NCBI RefSeq assembly: GCF_007744675.1
Contig: NZ_CP036269.1
Span: forward strand, 6,127,046 to 6,191,045
From: Gimesia alba
GTDB taxonomy: Bacteria > Planctomycetota > Planctomycetia > Planctomycetales > Planctomycetaceae
Direction of reading: 5' to 3'
Length of the DNA: 64,000 bases
In this document: piece after piece, positions 43,074 through 52,634 of the stretch
How positions within the stretch are numbered: the first letter of the stretch is position 1
Layout of the letters: every line of letters begins with the position of its first letter
Program-made: the position numbers and the translations under genes
Notes under the pieces: model-generated
What the model was told of the DNA's origin: nothing
The model's database searches: none
The model's input: only the letters and a program-made list of their open reading frames with translations

Positions 43074-43616
43074 TTACAGGAAACCGCGGCGTCTCTGGCT
43101 GCTGTAGCGTTGCAACGAGTCTTCAATGATTGGAAATGCAGCGGCAGCAGATTGAAACTCTTCCACTTCAACTGTCTTGCCTTCGAGCATTTTATAATCC
43201 TGGAAGAAGCGTCGCAGCATGGCCAGACGATGTGGCGGTAGTTCCGATGCTTCTGTAAAAGGATTATATTCCGGATCATTGACGGCAACGGCCAGAATTT
43301 TATGGTCCGGCTTACCGCTGTCGATCATGGTCATCACGCCGATGGCGCGGGCATCAAGAATCGTCAACGGATCAACGGGTTCCTGGCAGAGCACTAATAC
43401 ATCGAGCGGGTCATCGTCTTCTGCCAGAGTCTGGGGAATGAACCCATAGTTGGCAGGATAATGAACAGCAGAATAAAGCATGCGGTCCAGCCTGAGCAGA
43501 CCCGTTGTTTTATCCAACTCATACTTCACTTTAGAAAAAGTGGGGATTTCAATTACGGCCGTGAAATCGCGAGGCAGATTCTGCCCCGGAGTCACATCAT
43601 GCCAACAGTGAGTCAC
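43074..43616 (-). CDS. ppa: Inorganic pyrophosphatase (family I)
   Basis: 180 residues, the normal bacterial size. It hydrolyses pyrophosphate to phosphate with Mg2+, driving biosynthesis. The opening [19 protein letters not shown] contains the family E.P.....K region. [18 protein letters not shown] carries the DxxxxD metal ligands in the DPLD motif. [17 protein letters not shown] supplies the third Asp and the Lys. [20 protein letters not shown] is the usual C-terminal helix. Cytoplasmic. The preceding minus gene (43678) is a lipoprotein FKBP, 61 bp upstream, so co-expression is possible but not shown. Confidence 0.96.
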   Translation of the reverse strand: MTHCWHDVTPGQNLPRDFTAVIEIPTFSKVKYELDKTTGLLRLDRMLYSAVHYPANYGFIPQTLAEDDDPLDVLVLCQEPVDPLTILDARAIGVMTMIDSGKPDHKILAVAVNDPEYNPFTEASELPPHRLAMLRRFFQDYKMLEGKTVEVEEFQSAAAAFPIIEDSLQRYSSQRRRGFL

Positions 43617-43677
43617 TGTTACTCTCCTGAATTTTCGCTGATAGATTAAAGAATCAGTTGATGTTGCGCTTGATCAA

Positions 43678-44190
43678 CTAATTCACTTTGAATAATTCCA
43701 CTCTAAAGTGAAGCGTCGCATTGGGAGGAATCACAGGGGGAGAGCCTTGGGCTCCATAGCCCAGTTCAGACGGGATAATCAATTCGATTTCGCCACCTTC
43801 GCCGATCAGCTGCAGCCCTTCGGTCCAGCCGGGGATCACCCCGCCCAGGGGAAACGAAATCGTTTGTCCCCGTTTATATGAGCTATCGAATTCCGATCCA
43901 TCTTCCAGTGTACCCCGATAATGTACCGTCACTTCATCCTGGGGTCCCGGTTTGGTATCATTCCCCTCTCGAATCACTTTGTATTTTAGGCCGGAGGCGG
44001 TCGATAAATAACCTGGTGCGGTTTCGTCAGTCACGTTTACATCCATTTCTTCTGGTCTTGACTTAGCTGCCGGAGTACTCGAAATAGAGGACATCGACTC
44101 AGTCTGTTCTTGCTTTTGGAAATAGCCTTTACACCCAGCAAATATCAGACAGAAGCAGCTACATAAAACTAAAAAGTGAGATTTTTTCAT
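43678..44190 (-). CDS. FKBP-type peptidyl-prolyl isomerase, lipoprotein
   Basis: 170 residues. MKKSHFLVLCSCFCLIFAGC is a lipoprotein signal with Cys20 as the lipid site. After a polar linker the FKBP domain runs from about 66 to the end: GYLSTASGLKYKVIREGNDT, then TVHYRGTLEDGSEFDSSYKR, PLGGVIPGWTEGLQLIGEGG and IIPSELGYGAQGSPPVIPPN. Active-site Tyr, Phe, Asp and Trp positions are kept. It speeds proline isomerisation during folding in the envelope. Length and domain arrangement match planctomycete FkpA-like proteins. The gene is in the same neighbourhood as a cyclophilin (44904) and a SurA-like lipoprotein (51197). Confidence 0.93.
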   Translation of the reverse strand: MKKSHFLVLCSCFCLIFAGCKGYFQKQEQTESMSSISSTPAAKSRPEEMDVNVTDETAPGYLSTASGLKYKVIREGNDTKPGPQDEVTVHYRGTLEDGSEFDSSYKRGQTISFPLGGVIPGWTEGLQLIGEGGEIELIIPSELGYGAQGSPPVIPPNATLHFRVELFKVN

Positions 44191-44457
44191 AGACTCATTA
44201 CCTTATCTTTCCGCAATCAATTATACTGCGGCCGTAGTTTTGGTAATGACCTGAAAGATACCATAACTAATCGGCCTCTGAGTTGCACCATCAGGATGTC
44301 TGCCTTTTCCGGACTTCGGAAAAAGAGTGCAACTCTGTTTTTCGTTCAGTGTTGAAAGAGAGCCTCCTGGGCTTACATGAGATCAGTCGCAGATTTTTAT
44401 TGATCAAAAAGTGAGACCACTTTTCTGATTTGATTTATGAAATGAAGTTTTCCTGAA

Positions 44458-44880
44458 ATGACAGACCAAATTCACATTCGTTCCACAAAACATGAGGATA
44501 TCAGTCGTCTGGCTGAATTTATTGTCCCTTTCGTAGAGCAGGGGAAAATACTTCCTCGCACCTCGGAAGAACTGGATGAACTGGTCGAAACAGGGTTCGT
44601 GGCTGTAGAAGAGGATCTCGAAATTGTGGGATTTGCTTCATTAGAAATTTATTCACGGAAATTAGCGGAAATTCGCAGTCTGGTGGTCGCCGAGCATCGT
44701 CAGGGGATTGGGGTTGGTAAAAAACTGGTTTCGGCCTGTGTGGATCGTGCTCGTCAAAGGAACATTCTTGAAGTGATGGTGGTGACATCCTCTGATGTCT
44801 TCTTTCAAAGCTGTGGTTTTGATTTTACTTTGCCCGGAGAAAAAAAGGCGTTATTTATTCAACCTCATTTGAATGAGTAA
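44458..44880 (+). CDS. GNAT N-acetyltransferase (ArgA-like)
   Basis: 140 residues, one GNAT domain. IHIRSTKHEDISRLAEFIVP starts the fold. Motif A is AEIRSLVVAEHRQGIGVGKK, with the Q/R-x-x-G-x-G acetyl-CoA loop and the preceding RSLVV strand. MVVTSSDVFFQSCGFDFT is motif B. The GIG loop and the RSL element are those of the acetyl-glutamate synthase C-domains that occur alone in many bacteria. N-acetylglutamate formation for arginine synthesis is therefore one option, but the acceptor cannot be proved. Start ATG 44458. Plus-strand gene alone between two minus genes. Confidence 0.85.
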   Translation: MTDQIHIRSTKHEDISRLAEFIVPFVEQGKILPRTSEELDELVETGFVAVEEDLEIVGFASLEIYSRKLAEIRSLVVAEHRQGIGVGKKLVSACVDRARQRNILEVMVVTSSDVFFQSCGFDFTLPGEKKALFIQPHLNE

Positions 44881-44903
44881 TCTTTCTCGTTTCTGACTCG
44901 GAA

Positions 44904-45533
44904 TCAGTTTTTTACGATGGTCGCTTTGGTGATATAATCCAGTCGGGGAAAGTCCTGCTTCAGGTATTGATTTCCTTCCTGTTGGATTCTCTGTTGTGAT
45001 GGGCCACGGCCGGATGGCGCGCCTTCACCATATCCGGAATAGAGTGCGTCGACGACCTTCATCCCTTTCTGAGAAATGGCACCGAAGGGAGCAAAACCAA
45101 GTCCATCCAGAAAACGATTGTCGCCGAAATTAATGAAGATCTGTGTTGTCCTCGAATTCGGAGCACCTGTTTTCGCAAACGAGACATAGCCTCTGAGATT
45201 TGATTTCGCCACCGGATCATCCTGAATCGTTTGATCGCGCCATTTCGCTTGTGTGGCAGGAGCCCCATTAATACCCACCTGGGCCATGAAGCCTTCAATC
45301 ACACGAAAAAAAGCACAGTCATTGTAAAAACCAGAGTTCACCAGTTCATAAAACCGGTCGGCTCCATTCGGAGACCAGCTCCGTGTCACGTCGATATAAA
45401 ACGTTCCTTTGGTCGTTTCCATTTTAACACGGTAGGTTTCCGGGGCGGCAGCATTTGCTTCTTGAGAAATCCCTGGCACTACTGTTGCGACGAGCATTAA
45501 GGAAAGAATGAGAATCGTTTTCATCGATAACAC
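44904..45533 (-). CDS. Exported cyclophilin-type peptidyl-prolyl isomerase
   Basis: 209 residues from GTG 45533, with AAGGGG eight bases upstream. The ATG three codons later lacks a ribosome site. Signal MKTILILSLMLVATVVPGIS, cut near NAAAPE. The cyclophilin fold is seen in VKMETTKGTFYIDVTRSWSP, GADRFYELVNSGFYNDCAFF, RVIEGFMAQVGINGAP and TRTTQIFINFGDNRFLDGLG, which carry the catalytic Arg, Phe and Gln of the family. The C-terminus GRGPSQQRIQQEGNQYLKQD is an added tail. Acts on proline bonds in exported proteins. The next gene downstream on this strand is the FKBP at 43678, with a plus-strand gene between them. Confidence 0.93.
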   Translation of the reverse strand: MLSMKTILILSLMLVATVVPGISQEANAAAPETYRVKMETTKGTFYIDVTRSWSPNGADRFYELVNSGFYNDCAFFRVIEGFMAQVGINGAPATQAKWRDQTIQDDPVAKSNLRGYVSFAKTGAPNSRTTQIFINFGDNRFLDGLGFAPFGAISQKGMKVVDALYSGYGEGAPSGRGPSQQRIQQEGNQYLKQDFPRLDYITKATIVKN

Positions 45534-45672
45534 GGTGATACCCCTTGTTCAATTGATCTGGATCGAAAGCCTGTAGAGAAATAAAAGTCTAATTGATTTT
45601 CGGTTCTTATCACAAGAGGGATTCTGCAAGCTGGAATGCCCTGAGCCCCACTATAAACTGAGAAAGAAAAAA

Positions 45673-45796
45673 GCCGCCGCGAATCAGGGGGGGAGAATTC
45701 GCGACGGCCAGAGCCCGGGGCTGCTGACGATCAGCCCCTCTGCAGATCCCGCGATCTGCAATTTCCCGAGATCGTCTGATTTCTCAGACGATCTCG
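45673..45796. other. Four tandem perfect or near-perfect hairpins behind the secretin gene
   Basis: Four stems stand in a row, all in the 124 bp after the secretin stop. Stem 1: GCCGcCGCGAAT (45673-45684) with ATTCGCGaCGGC (45697-45708). Stem 2: GGGGCTG (45717-45723) with CAGCCCC (45732-45738). Stem 3: TGCAGATC (45741-45748) with GATCTGCA (45753-45760). Stem 4: CGAGATCGTCTGA (45767-45779) with TCAGACGATCTCG (45784-45796), 13 bp and a four-base loop. A minus transcript meets stem 4 first. None has a classical U-run on the minus side. GTTTTCTTTCC follows stem 4 on the plus side. Confidence 0.65.
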
Positions 45797-45806
45797 TTTT
45801 CTTTCC

Positions 45807-48800
45807 TTAGTATCCGAGGAGAGCTTCCTCTTCTTCTTCCTGAATGATAATTCTGGGGGTAACCATCATCATCAAACTTTCGGTTTCACGACCGACACCA
45901 GTATTCTTAAAGAGTCGACTGATGTACGGCAGTTTGTTCAAAATCGGAACACCGGCCATGCTACGTCCTTCGCGGAGTCGTTTGACACCACCCAGAAGCA
46001 CAGTACCACCGTCGGGTACACTGACTGTGGTTGTCACAGTCACCTGTTCTACAACAGGCTGCTGAATCGTGGTTGTTCCCAAGCCACCACCCTGCTGCCC
46101 TTGTTGCCCCTGCTGGCCTTGCTGACCGGTCTGGCCGCCGGCTTGGCCACCTTGGCCGCCGACACCACCAATACCACCGACACCGGTTCCGACACCGTTA
46201 CCAAAGTTTCCACCACCCTGCTGACCAAGCTGGCCACCTTGCTGGCCTTGCTGGCCTTGCTGACCACCTGTGGTGCCCCCCTGGAAGGAGAAGGTAAACA
46301 CGTCGGTCACGTTGGTGAAGTTCGGATTGACGGAGAGTCGTACATAACGTCGGTCTGCAGAGATCACAGCTGACACAGTCAGTGAGACCCCTTCAGGGAT
46401 ATTCGCGATGACTGGTGTGAACCCGACAGCGAAGTTACCCACAGTAGGCACCAGACTGATCACGAAAGGTCGTGATACGTTACTGGTCACAAAGGCAACC
46501 TGTCCGTTGAAGAGCGTCACTTTCGGAGCAAACATCAGGTTTGATCGTTCATCTGCCTGAGCAGCATTGATGAAGAAGAAGGCTTCGATGTCACTCAGAA
46601 TGGCCAGACCAACATTCACACCGGCGTTCGCATTGAAACTTCCGAATTCAGGAACACCGATTTCAAATGATCCCTGGCGGAACTGAACGTCGAGGTCCGG
46701 CGTAAACGATTCGGGCGAAGCCATCCCGACGACTGTACCACTTTTTGGCCAGTTATCGAAGTTGAGCAACGTTCTCGTAGGCGGATTACTAAAGGGAGCG
46801 ACTCCCTGTCCGCCGGTCTGACCGGTCGTCGTCGTTTGTCCCTGCTGTCCTTGCTGACCACCCTGGTTGTTACCACCACCCTGGTTGGCACCACTCAGCA
46901 GGTCGACCTGACCAAAGGCGGGCACGGGGTTTCCATTACTGTCAACAGTAGGACCACCAACGGTATCTGCGACATTGAAGTCGAAGTCGACACCAATTCG
47001 TTCGAAGAATCGATCGGAGACAGTCACAAAGCGAACTTCAATCGTTACCTGCAGGTCCTGTAGTCTTCTCAACTGATCGAGCAGGTTAGCAATTTCGTCG
47101 TGCACTTTTTGTGTTTGGCGAATCACCAGACTCAATGTGGTTTCAAAAGGACGCACACTTCCGGCACCGCCGATTTCTTCCCAGGAATCGGGTTCCACGG
47201 TAGAGACAATCAGTTCGGTTAAGGAATCAAAGTCGATATTGGAACCACCACCGGCGACTTGTGCTGTCGCACCGCCACTGCTCCAGGGATTGGAACCGGG
47301 CACACCACCCATTACAGGATCTGCAACCTGGAAGTTTCCGGGAGCAGCCTGATTTCCACCAATTCCTGAACCATAGCTGACTGCACCAATCTGGCTGTAA
47401 GGGTTACTTGCCATACTGCCGCTGGCTGCAAAGTTAGGAATCGGTACCACCAGGTCAGCGACCGGGTAGGTTTCTGTGCTCAAGGTTCCCTGCTGCCGAA
47501 TGCGGCTCGTGATTTTCAATACTTCGTTGTCAATCGTGTAGGAAAGATTCAGCGGTTCCAGAAGCAGGTTCAAGGCACTTCTGAGCTTGATTCCGTTGAC
47601 GTTGATCGTCACAGGAGCATCAGTTGTCACGCCTTCCTCTTCCAGTCCCTGACCATCCAGGAAGATATTGATCCCGGTGAGTGTCTGAATTCTGTGCATC
47701 ACGTTTGCCAGTGATTCACTTTCAAATTCAAGGTTCACTGGACGGTCCAGGCTTTCTTCAATCTGGATTTCTTTCTCTGTCTTCTGGCTATGGTTTTTAG
47801 CGTGATACTTTTCACGACGTTTTTTAAGATCTGACCATTCTTTGGCATCGTGACCGAATTTGATGTCAGGCGTATAGGCATCTGCCAGTGCTTCTTCGAC
47901 ATCGTTCAATTGATTCCAGACGTTCTGTTCTTTGCGATCACGCATCTCATTATTAGACCACTCGCGTGCAATAAATTTTGCTTTCCATTCCATTGTGACA
48001 GCGACCGGATTCTGCGGGTCGAGGTCTTTGGCCTGCTTGGCAACCACGCCAGCTTCCGCAAAGCGACGCTGATCAATCAGCTCATTAAACTTCTGAACCA
48101 GTTCGGCAAGTTCCTGTTCCACCCGAATTCTGGTTTTAATTTCCTGAGAGATATGTTCTTCCACTTCCTGGTTGCGTCTCTTCAATTCTTCCAGAGGAGC
48201 AACCTGTTTGCGGAAGGAATCAATGGATTCACGAGTCCGTTGCAGTGACCCGATGAGAGTCGCTGTCGATTTCTTATTCAGACTGGAACTTTCCACTTTG
48301 GACATGGTCTGATCGATAATTTCCAAAGCTTCGGTGGGAGCGTTCTCACGCATTCTTTCTGCTTTGAAGATCGCATTCAGCACATCAGATCGCAGGCGGC
48401 TGAACTCAATCGCCTGTTTCTGTTCTACCAGATCAATTGTGCTGGGTTCTTTAGAGTCTGCGACAGGGCCGTTCGACTCACTCTGATTTTTCACCAGGCG
48501 GATCTTATCAGCTCGTGAAGGTGCCAATTCTCGAACGGCATCCTGCAATTGCTGAGCACGATGATTATCCAGCTTTTCACCCGACTGATAGGCGGCTAAA
48601 AATGCCTGATAAGCGGCTCCACGATTACCTTCGGAAAGCCGTTGCATTCCGAGGTTATACAGTTCCAGAGCAGATGCACCAGGATGGATCACGGCGATCT
48701 CACTGGCATCGTTCTGTTTCATACGTGCGACTTGAGTGGGTTGTGTCCCCATTCGAGCTTCCAGATCACGCAGGATTGCCTGCGGGCTGTCTTCACCCGG

Positions 48801-50858
48801 CTTGAATTGTACGCCGACCTGCAATGCTTCCTCTGCATTCGCACGAGCAGCTTCATAGCGTCTGGCTTTCAGATCCGTTCGGGCTTGAGCAACCAGTTTT
48901 TGTGAGAATTGTTTCTTACGCTGATTTTCTGCAGCGTAAAGTTCTTCAGGTGAAAGCCCACCAGGTTGGCCTGCCATTTTACGAATGTCTGCCAGAACCT
49001 GTTCAGGACGATCTTCAAACAAAGTATAAGCGGTATCAACTTTTTGAGCGGCTTCCGCTTTTTGTCGTGCTTCTTCGATTCGATTGTTGGAAAGATCTTT
49101 TCGGGCAGAAGCCAGCAATTGCCGTGCATATTCTGCATTTGATTTTCCGTCAGTCGCTTTTGAAGTACCCGGGTTCAGTCTGGTTTCAGAGCTGGTTCCC
49201 ACACGTTGAATGAAGGCCGTTGGCGATTCATTCGGGTTGGAAAAGCGAAGATCAAGTGTTTGAGCCAGTTTCTGAGCAGAGGAAGCGAGCATTAACGCTT
49301 CGTCTTTATTTCCCTGCTGTAAAGCCAGCTGAGCCTGTTCCATTAAACGATTGATCCGTGGACGAACAGCGTCTTGATTTTGCTGCAGCCCTTTGATCCC
49401 CGAAATGATGGCTGCTTCGTCGGAAATCCGATCGATGGCTGCCAGGACCAGTTCAGGCCGGTCATCGAACAGGTCATAAGAAACCTGCATTTGCTGAACC
49501 TGATTGACTTTCTGACGGGCATTGCTGAAATCACGTTTTTTGATATCCAGACGAGCCAGACGCAGTAACTCGGATGCCTGTGCTTTTGATGACCCCTGGG
49601 GAACAGCGACAGGCGCGGTCTGAGCACGGCTGGAGCCAGTCGCTGCCAGAGAACCACCCGACTGAGCACGCTTAATTTCGTCAAGAATCAATTCCGGACG
49701 ATCATCAAACAATCGGTAAGCCACATCCATTTGACTTGCTTGCAGTGCCAGTTCACGAGCAGAATCATAATTTCCTGACTGTAATTCGGCACGTGCCTGC
49801 TTCAACAGTTTAGCAGACAGATCATTATCTGAAGAGGGAGCACCTGATTGTGCGATGGGCATAGAAGAAGTTGATTTACCAGCAAAGATCTTAGCGCCGG
49901 TTTTTCGTTCGATTTCAGCCAGAATATGCTGCGGACGTTCTTCGAACAGTTTGTAAGCAACATCATAATCCTGTGCCTGAATGGCCAGGGTTCGGGCATC
50001 ATCATAGTTGCCGGCACTCAATGCTTGACGTGCCTGCTTCAATAAAACAGAAGCCTGTTCTTTTTCCGTCAGTCTTTTCGTCTGACTTCCATCAAATGGA
50101 TTGGCACCTGGATTTGAAAATGGATTATTTTCAGGAGATCCTTCTACGTGGGCAACCTGCATCACATTCGATTGACGATTAGAAAAACCACCGGCTTGCT
50201 GAATCGGAGAAGACTGATTATTTCGTTGCTCTGCGCGAGCGATAGCAGCCAGGACCTGTTCTGGTCGTACATCGAACGGACCATATTCCAGTCTCATCGA
50301 TGCTACCTGCCCTGCTTTCTGGCGAGCCTTTGCCAGTTCATTGAGCTTAATATCCTCACGGGCAGATTGAAGTAACTGACGAGCCAGTTGCTTCTGCTCT
50401 TCGAGAGACTTTCCTGCACCACTTGATAAGTTGACTGGATTAGAGTCAGCCGCGGGTGACTGTGCTCTGACAATCCGTTTGTCCCGAGGTGCTGCAGCTC
50501 GCGTTCGAGCACGACCAAGATAGTCGTTCATTTTGCGAAACTCTGCAGATGACAAACGACCTGGAGAGACAGAAGCTTTTTCAAGCACTTCTACCGCTTC
50601 AGCGAATTGTCCTCTCTCGTAATATTGAGTCCCCAGACTCAGATAGTAACGAGCCGAGCGTTGTTGACGCCCCGCAATCGACTGGCCATCCTTCTCGACA
50701 TCAGCAGCGACCTTCCTGGTCGTGTTGCCAAGATTGGCCAGCCACATTGACGCTGCGATCAGCGTCGTACAGGCTAGTACTCCAAATGCCTTGCCCAATG
50801 TAGGTCCCTCCTTCAAGCCAGAACACCAACTTTGATTATGTTTATTTTGAGGAGTCAT
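45807..50858 (-). CDS. Giant secretin (type II/III secretion outer-membrane channel) with seven helical repeats
   Basis: About 1683 residues from ATG 50858. The frame extends to 50924. GGAAG precedes ATG-ATG at 50861/50858. One N-terminal hydrophobic segment (GVLACTTLIAASMWLANLGN), then a TPR unit (RSARYYLSLGTQYYERGQFA). Seven diverged repeats of about 55 residues follow (about 155-705), of the form LLKQARQALSAGNYDDARTL ... VAYKLFEERPQHILAEIE. After a coiled coil, an STN/N0-like domain (VNLEFESESLANVMHRIQTL) leads into the secretin core. The C-terminal signature is GVKRLREGRSMAGVPILNKL with PYISRLFKNTG. Two Gly/Gln-rich inserts (about 1320-1355, 1525-1600) lie in loops. The other machinery of a secretion or pilus system is not in the window. 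Confidence 0.92.
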   Translation of the reverse strand: MTPQNKHNQSWCSGLKEGPTLGKAFGVLACTTLIAASMWLANLGNTTRKVAADVEKDGQSIAGRQQRSARYYLSLGTQYYERGQFAEAVEVLEKASVSPGRLSSAEFRKMNDYLGRARTRAAAPRDKRIVRAQSPAADSNPVNLSSGAGKSLEEQKQLARQLLQSAREDIKLNELAKARQKAGQVASMRLEYGPFDVRPEQVLAAIARAEQRNNQSSPIQQAGGFSNRQSNVMQVAHVEGSPENNPFSNPGANPFDGSQTKRLTEKEQASVLLKQARQALSAGNYDDARTLAIQAQDYDVAYKLFEERPQHILAEIERKTGAKIFAGKSTSSMPIAQSGAPSSDNDLSAKLLKQARAELQSGNYDSARELALQASQMDVAYRLFDDRPELILDEIKRAQSGGSLAATGSSRAQTAPVAVPQGSSKAQASELLRLARLDIKKRDFSNARQKVNQVQQMQVSYDLFDDRPELVLAAIDRISDEAAIISGIKGLQQNQDAVRPRINRLMEQAQLALQQGNKDEALMLASSAQKLAQTLDLRFSNPNESPTAFIQRVGTSSETRLNPGTSKATDGKSNAEYARQLLASARKDLSNNRIEEARQKAEAAQKVDTAYTLFEDRPEQVLADIRKMAGQPGGLSPEELYAAENQRKKQFSQKLVAQARTDLKARRYEAARANAEEALQVGVQFKPGEDSPQAILRDLEARMGTQPTQVARMKQNDASEIAVIHPGASALELYNLGMQRLSEGNRGAAYQAFLAAYQSGEKLDNHRAQQLQDAVRELAPSRADKIRLVKNQSESNGPVADSKEPSTIDLVEQKQAIEFSRLRSDVLNAIFKAERMRENAPTEALEIIDQTMSKVESSSLNKKSTATLIGSLQRTRESIDSFRKQVAPLEELKRRNQEVEEHISQEIKTRIRVEQELAELVQKFNELIDQRRFAEAGVVAKQAKDLDPQNPVAVTMEWKAKFIAREWSNNEMRDRKEQNVWNQLNDVEEALADAYTPDIKFGHDAKEWSDLKKRREKYHAKNHSQKTEKEIQIEESLDRPVNLEFESESLANVMHRIQTLTGINIFLDGQGLEEEGVTTDAPVTINVNGIKLRSALNLLLEPLNLSYTIDNEVLKITSRIRQQGTLSTETYPVADLVVPIPNFAASGSMASNPYSQIGAVSYGSGIGGNQAAPGNFQVADPVMGGVPGSNPWSSGGATAQVAGGGSNIDFDSLTELIVSTVEPDSWEEIGGAGSVRPFETTLSLVIRQTQKVHDEIANLLDQLRRLQDLQVTIEVRFVTVSDRFFERIGVDFDFNVADTVGGPTVDSNGNPVPAFGQVDLLSGANQGGGNNQGGQQGQQGQTTTTGQTGGQGVAPFSNPPTRTLLNFDNWPKSGTVVGMASPESFTPDLDVQFRQGSFEIGVPEFGSFNANAGVNVGLAILSDIEAFFFINAAQADERSNLMFAPKVTLFNGQVAFVTSNVSRPFVISLVPTVGNFAVGFTPVIANIPEGVSLTVSAVISADRRYVRLSVNPNFTNVTDVFTFSFQGGTTGGQQGQQGQQGGQLGQQGGGNFGNGVGTGVGGIGGVGGQGGQAGGQTGQQGQQGQQGQQGGGLGTTTIQQPVVEQVTVTTTVSVPDGGTVLLGGVKRLREGRSMAGVPILNKLPYISRLFKNTGVGRETESLMMMVTPRIIIQEEEEEALLGY

Positions 50859-51062
50859 CATGACTTCCAACTCGCTATCTAAAAGTGGGTAGGATTTTAG
50901 TCCGAAATCCGGATTTAGTGCCATACGAGTTTCGTATGAGAAATCAGGATTCTAGAAAACGATATGCAATTGAATGTTTGCCGTAAGGCAAAAGTAACAG
51001 ACGATTGTCAGTGATATGAATTGTTGATTTGATTTTTTGAGAGTTGAGAGAAGTGTGTGGGG

Positions 51063-51092
51063 TTAATAATCGATTTCTGCTTTTCAGGTCAA
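51063..51092 (-). promoter_or_regulatory. Candidate promoter of the secretin gene
   Basis: On the minus strand TTGACC (51092-51087) is followed 17-18 bases later by TTATTA/TATTAA (51069-51063). The start codon lies about 200 bases downstream. The intergenic DNA here is AT-rich. Spacing fits sigma-70, but the match is partial. Confidence 0.3.
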
Positions 51093-51196
51093 TATGACTT
51101 TGACAATATTTTCAAAAAAGTTTGTACGGTTTTCAAAATAATATTTCAGGCTGTAATTTCCGAATGAAATCTTAATCTGACCTTCATCTGGATACG

Positions 51197-52453
51197 TTAT
51201 TGGACTGCAGAATTTGTAGATTTTACTTCTTCTTCATCCAGATCGAATATCGTTTCAATCACAGCTTTCGCGTGTAGTTCTTCTAAAATTTCTTTGGTGG
51301 CTTTCATACGAGCTTCACTAATCATGGATTGCTCGAGTTTGCCCTGTACGTCGGCAAACGGAATATGTCCGGCCTCTTTACGATCGTTCACTTTTATGAT
51401 TTGAAATGAGTTTGCTGTTTCATAGACCTGGCTGGTTTGTCCGATGGGAAGCTCAAACAGGGCTTTTTCGATTTCGGGTTCTGCCAGGCTACCTCGCCGT
51501 GTCCAGCCCCATTGACCATTTCTTTCAGCCCGGGTGCCATCGGAATATTTCTTGGCCAGTTCGCCGAAATCTTCTCCAGCCTGAAGTTTATGAATGACTT
51601 CGTCCAACACTCCCACCGCCTTCTCCTTACCTCCCTGCTTCGCATAGGTGATACGGATTCGCTGCCAGCGAACTTTGGATGGTACTTCGTAGTCTTTGAT
51701 ATTCGCTTTATAACGTGCTAAGACTTCTTCACGGCTATAGTCGTTGGTTGCTTTCGCTTTCACAGCCATAAACTGAATGGCAGACTGCTGTTTGATAAAC
51801 AGTTCTCGTTCACTATAAAGCGAGCGCCCCTGTTGATTGAGCTTTTCTTCCAGTTCCTGCGGAGAATTGACGCCCAGCCCTTTTTGCAGTTCAGGAATGC
51901 GTTCTTCTTCAAACGCGGTTTCCAAAACTTCCTGCAACTGGTCCAGTTGTTCTTTCTTCAGTGTGCTCTTCATCTCATGAATCAACAGTTGGCGTTCAAT
52001 GTGTCCCTTAAGGTCACGTTTCACCAGAGCACGTCGTAATTTCTTATACTCTTCAGGCGGCATTCGCTGCTCTGCCTGTTTGAGTTGAAAATCATAGATA
52101 CCAATCACATCTGAGACAAACAGAGGTGCCCCATTCACCATGGCAACTACAGTACTGTCGGAGAGAAAGTCGTCTGCTTCCTCATCAGTGCTGTTGCTAG
52201 AGGTGGTCGAAGCCGTAATGACCGGTGTCTCGAACGGATTCTCTGAATCCTCGAAATCCCCTTCCAGAACACTCTTCCTGTCATTCGCCCGACTGGCAAT
52301 TTCAGCATGTTTCAGCTTTTGTTGCTTCAGAGCAGATTCCAGGCGCGGCGGGGGCGGTCCCAGCACAGGGTTATCTACTTTGGGAGTAGTTTCACAACCC
52401 ATCATGCCAAGCGAAACAAGGGACAAAAAATATACTTGCGCGTAGCGCATCAA
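51197..52453 (-). CDS. SurA/PpiC-type periplasmic chaperone isomerase, lipoprotein
   Basis: 418 residues. MMRYAQVYFLSLVSLGMMGC is a lipoprotein signal, Cys20. A Ser/Asp/Thr linker to about 105 is followed by a SurA N-domain (VVAMVNGAPLFVSDVIGIYD, then LKGHIERQLLIHEMKSTLKK). The parvulin rotamase domain is at about 260-365: SKVRWQRIRITYAKQGGKEK, LQAGEDFGELAKKYSDGTRA, NGQWGWTRRGSLAEPEIEKA and ALFELPIGQTSQVYETANSF. The C-terminus is an acidic tail. Such proteins escort outer-membrane barrels, so the secretin encoded next (start 339 bp downstream on this strand) is a natural client. This link is an inference from position. Confidence 0.93.
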   Translation of the reverse strand: MMRYAQVYFLSLVSLGMMGCETTPKVDNPVLGPPPPRLESALKQQKLKHAEIASRANDRKSVLEGDFEDSENPFETPVITASTTSSNSTDEEADDFLSDSTVVAMVNGAPLFVSDVIGIYDFQLKQAEQRMPPEEYKKLRRALVKRDLKGHIERQLLIHEMKSTLKKEQLDQLQEVLETAFEEERIPELQKGLGVNSPQELEEKLNQQGRSLYSERELFIKQQSAIQFMAVKAKATNDYSREEVLARYKANIKDYEVPSKVRWQRIRITYAKQGGKEKAVGVLDEVIHKLQAGEDFGELAKKYSDGTRAERNGQWGWTRRGSLAEPEIEKALFELPIGQTSQVYETANSFQIIKVNDRKEAGHIPFADVQGKLEQSMISEARMKATKEILEELHAKAVIETIFDLDEEEVKSTNSAVQ

Positions 52454-52634
52454 GATGCATCCTGCAGTTGATGAACGAATTTACGATTTGGGAATTTGAG
52501 AGACAATCTAGGGGCGATACTGTAATCAGTCAGTATTACAAGGGAATTGTAAGGAAGGGAAAGTTGACCGACACACTATCAATACCATCCATCAAGACAG
52601 AAAACGAATTAAAAACCAACTCATTTTCACCCCT

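Noticed and set aside
46060-46290. Possible short tandem DNA array or CRISPR-like repeats
   Set aside because: The repeats are in-frame GGQ/QQG codons of the secretin loop. Units are irregular and there are no spacers.
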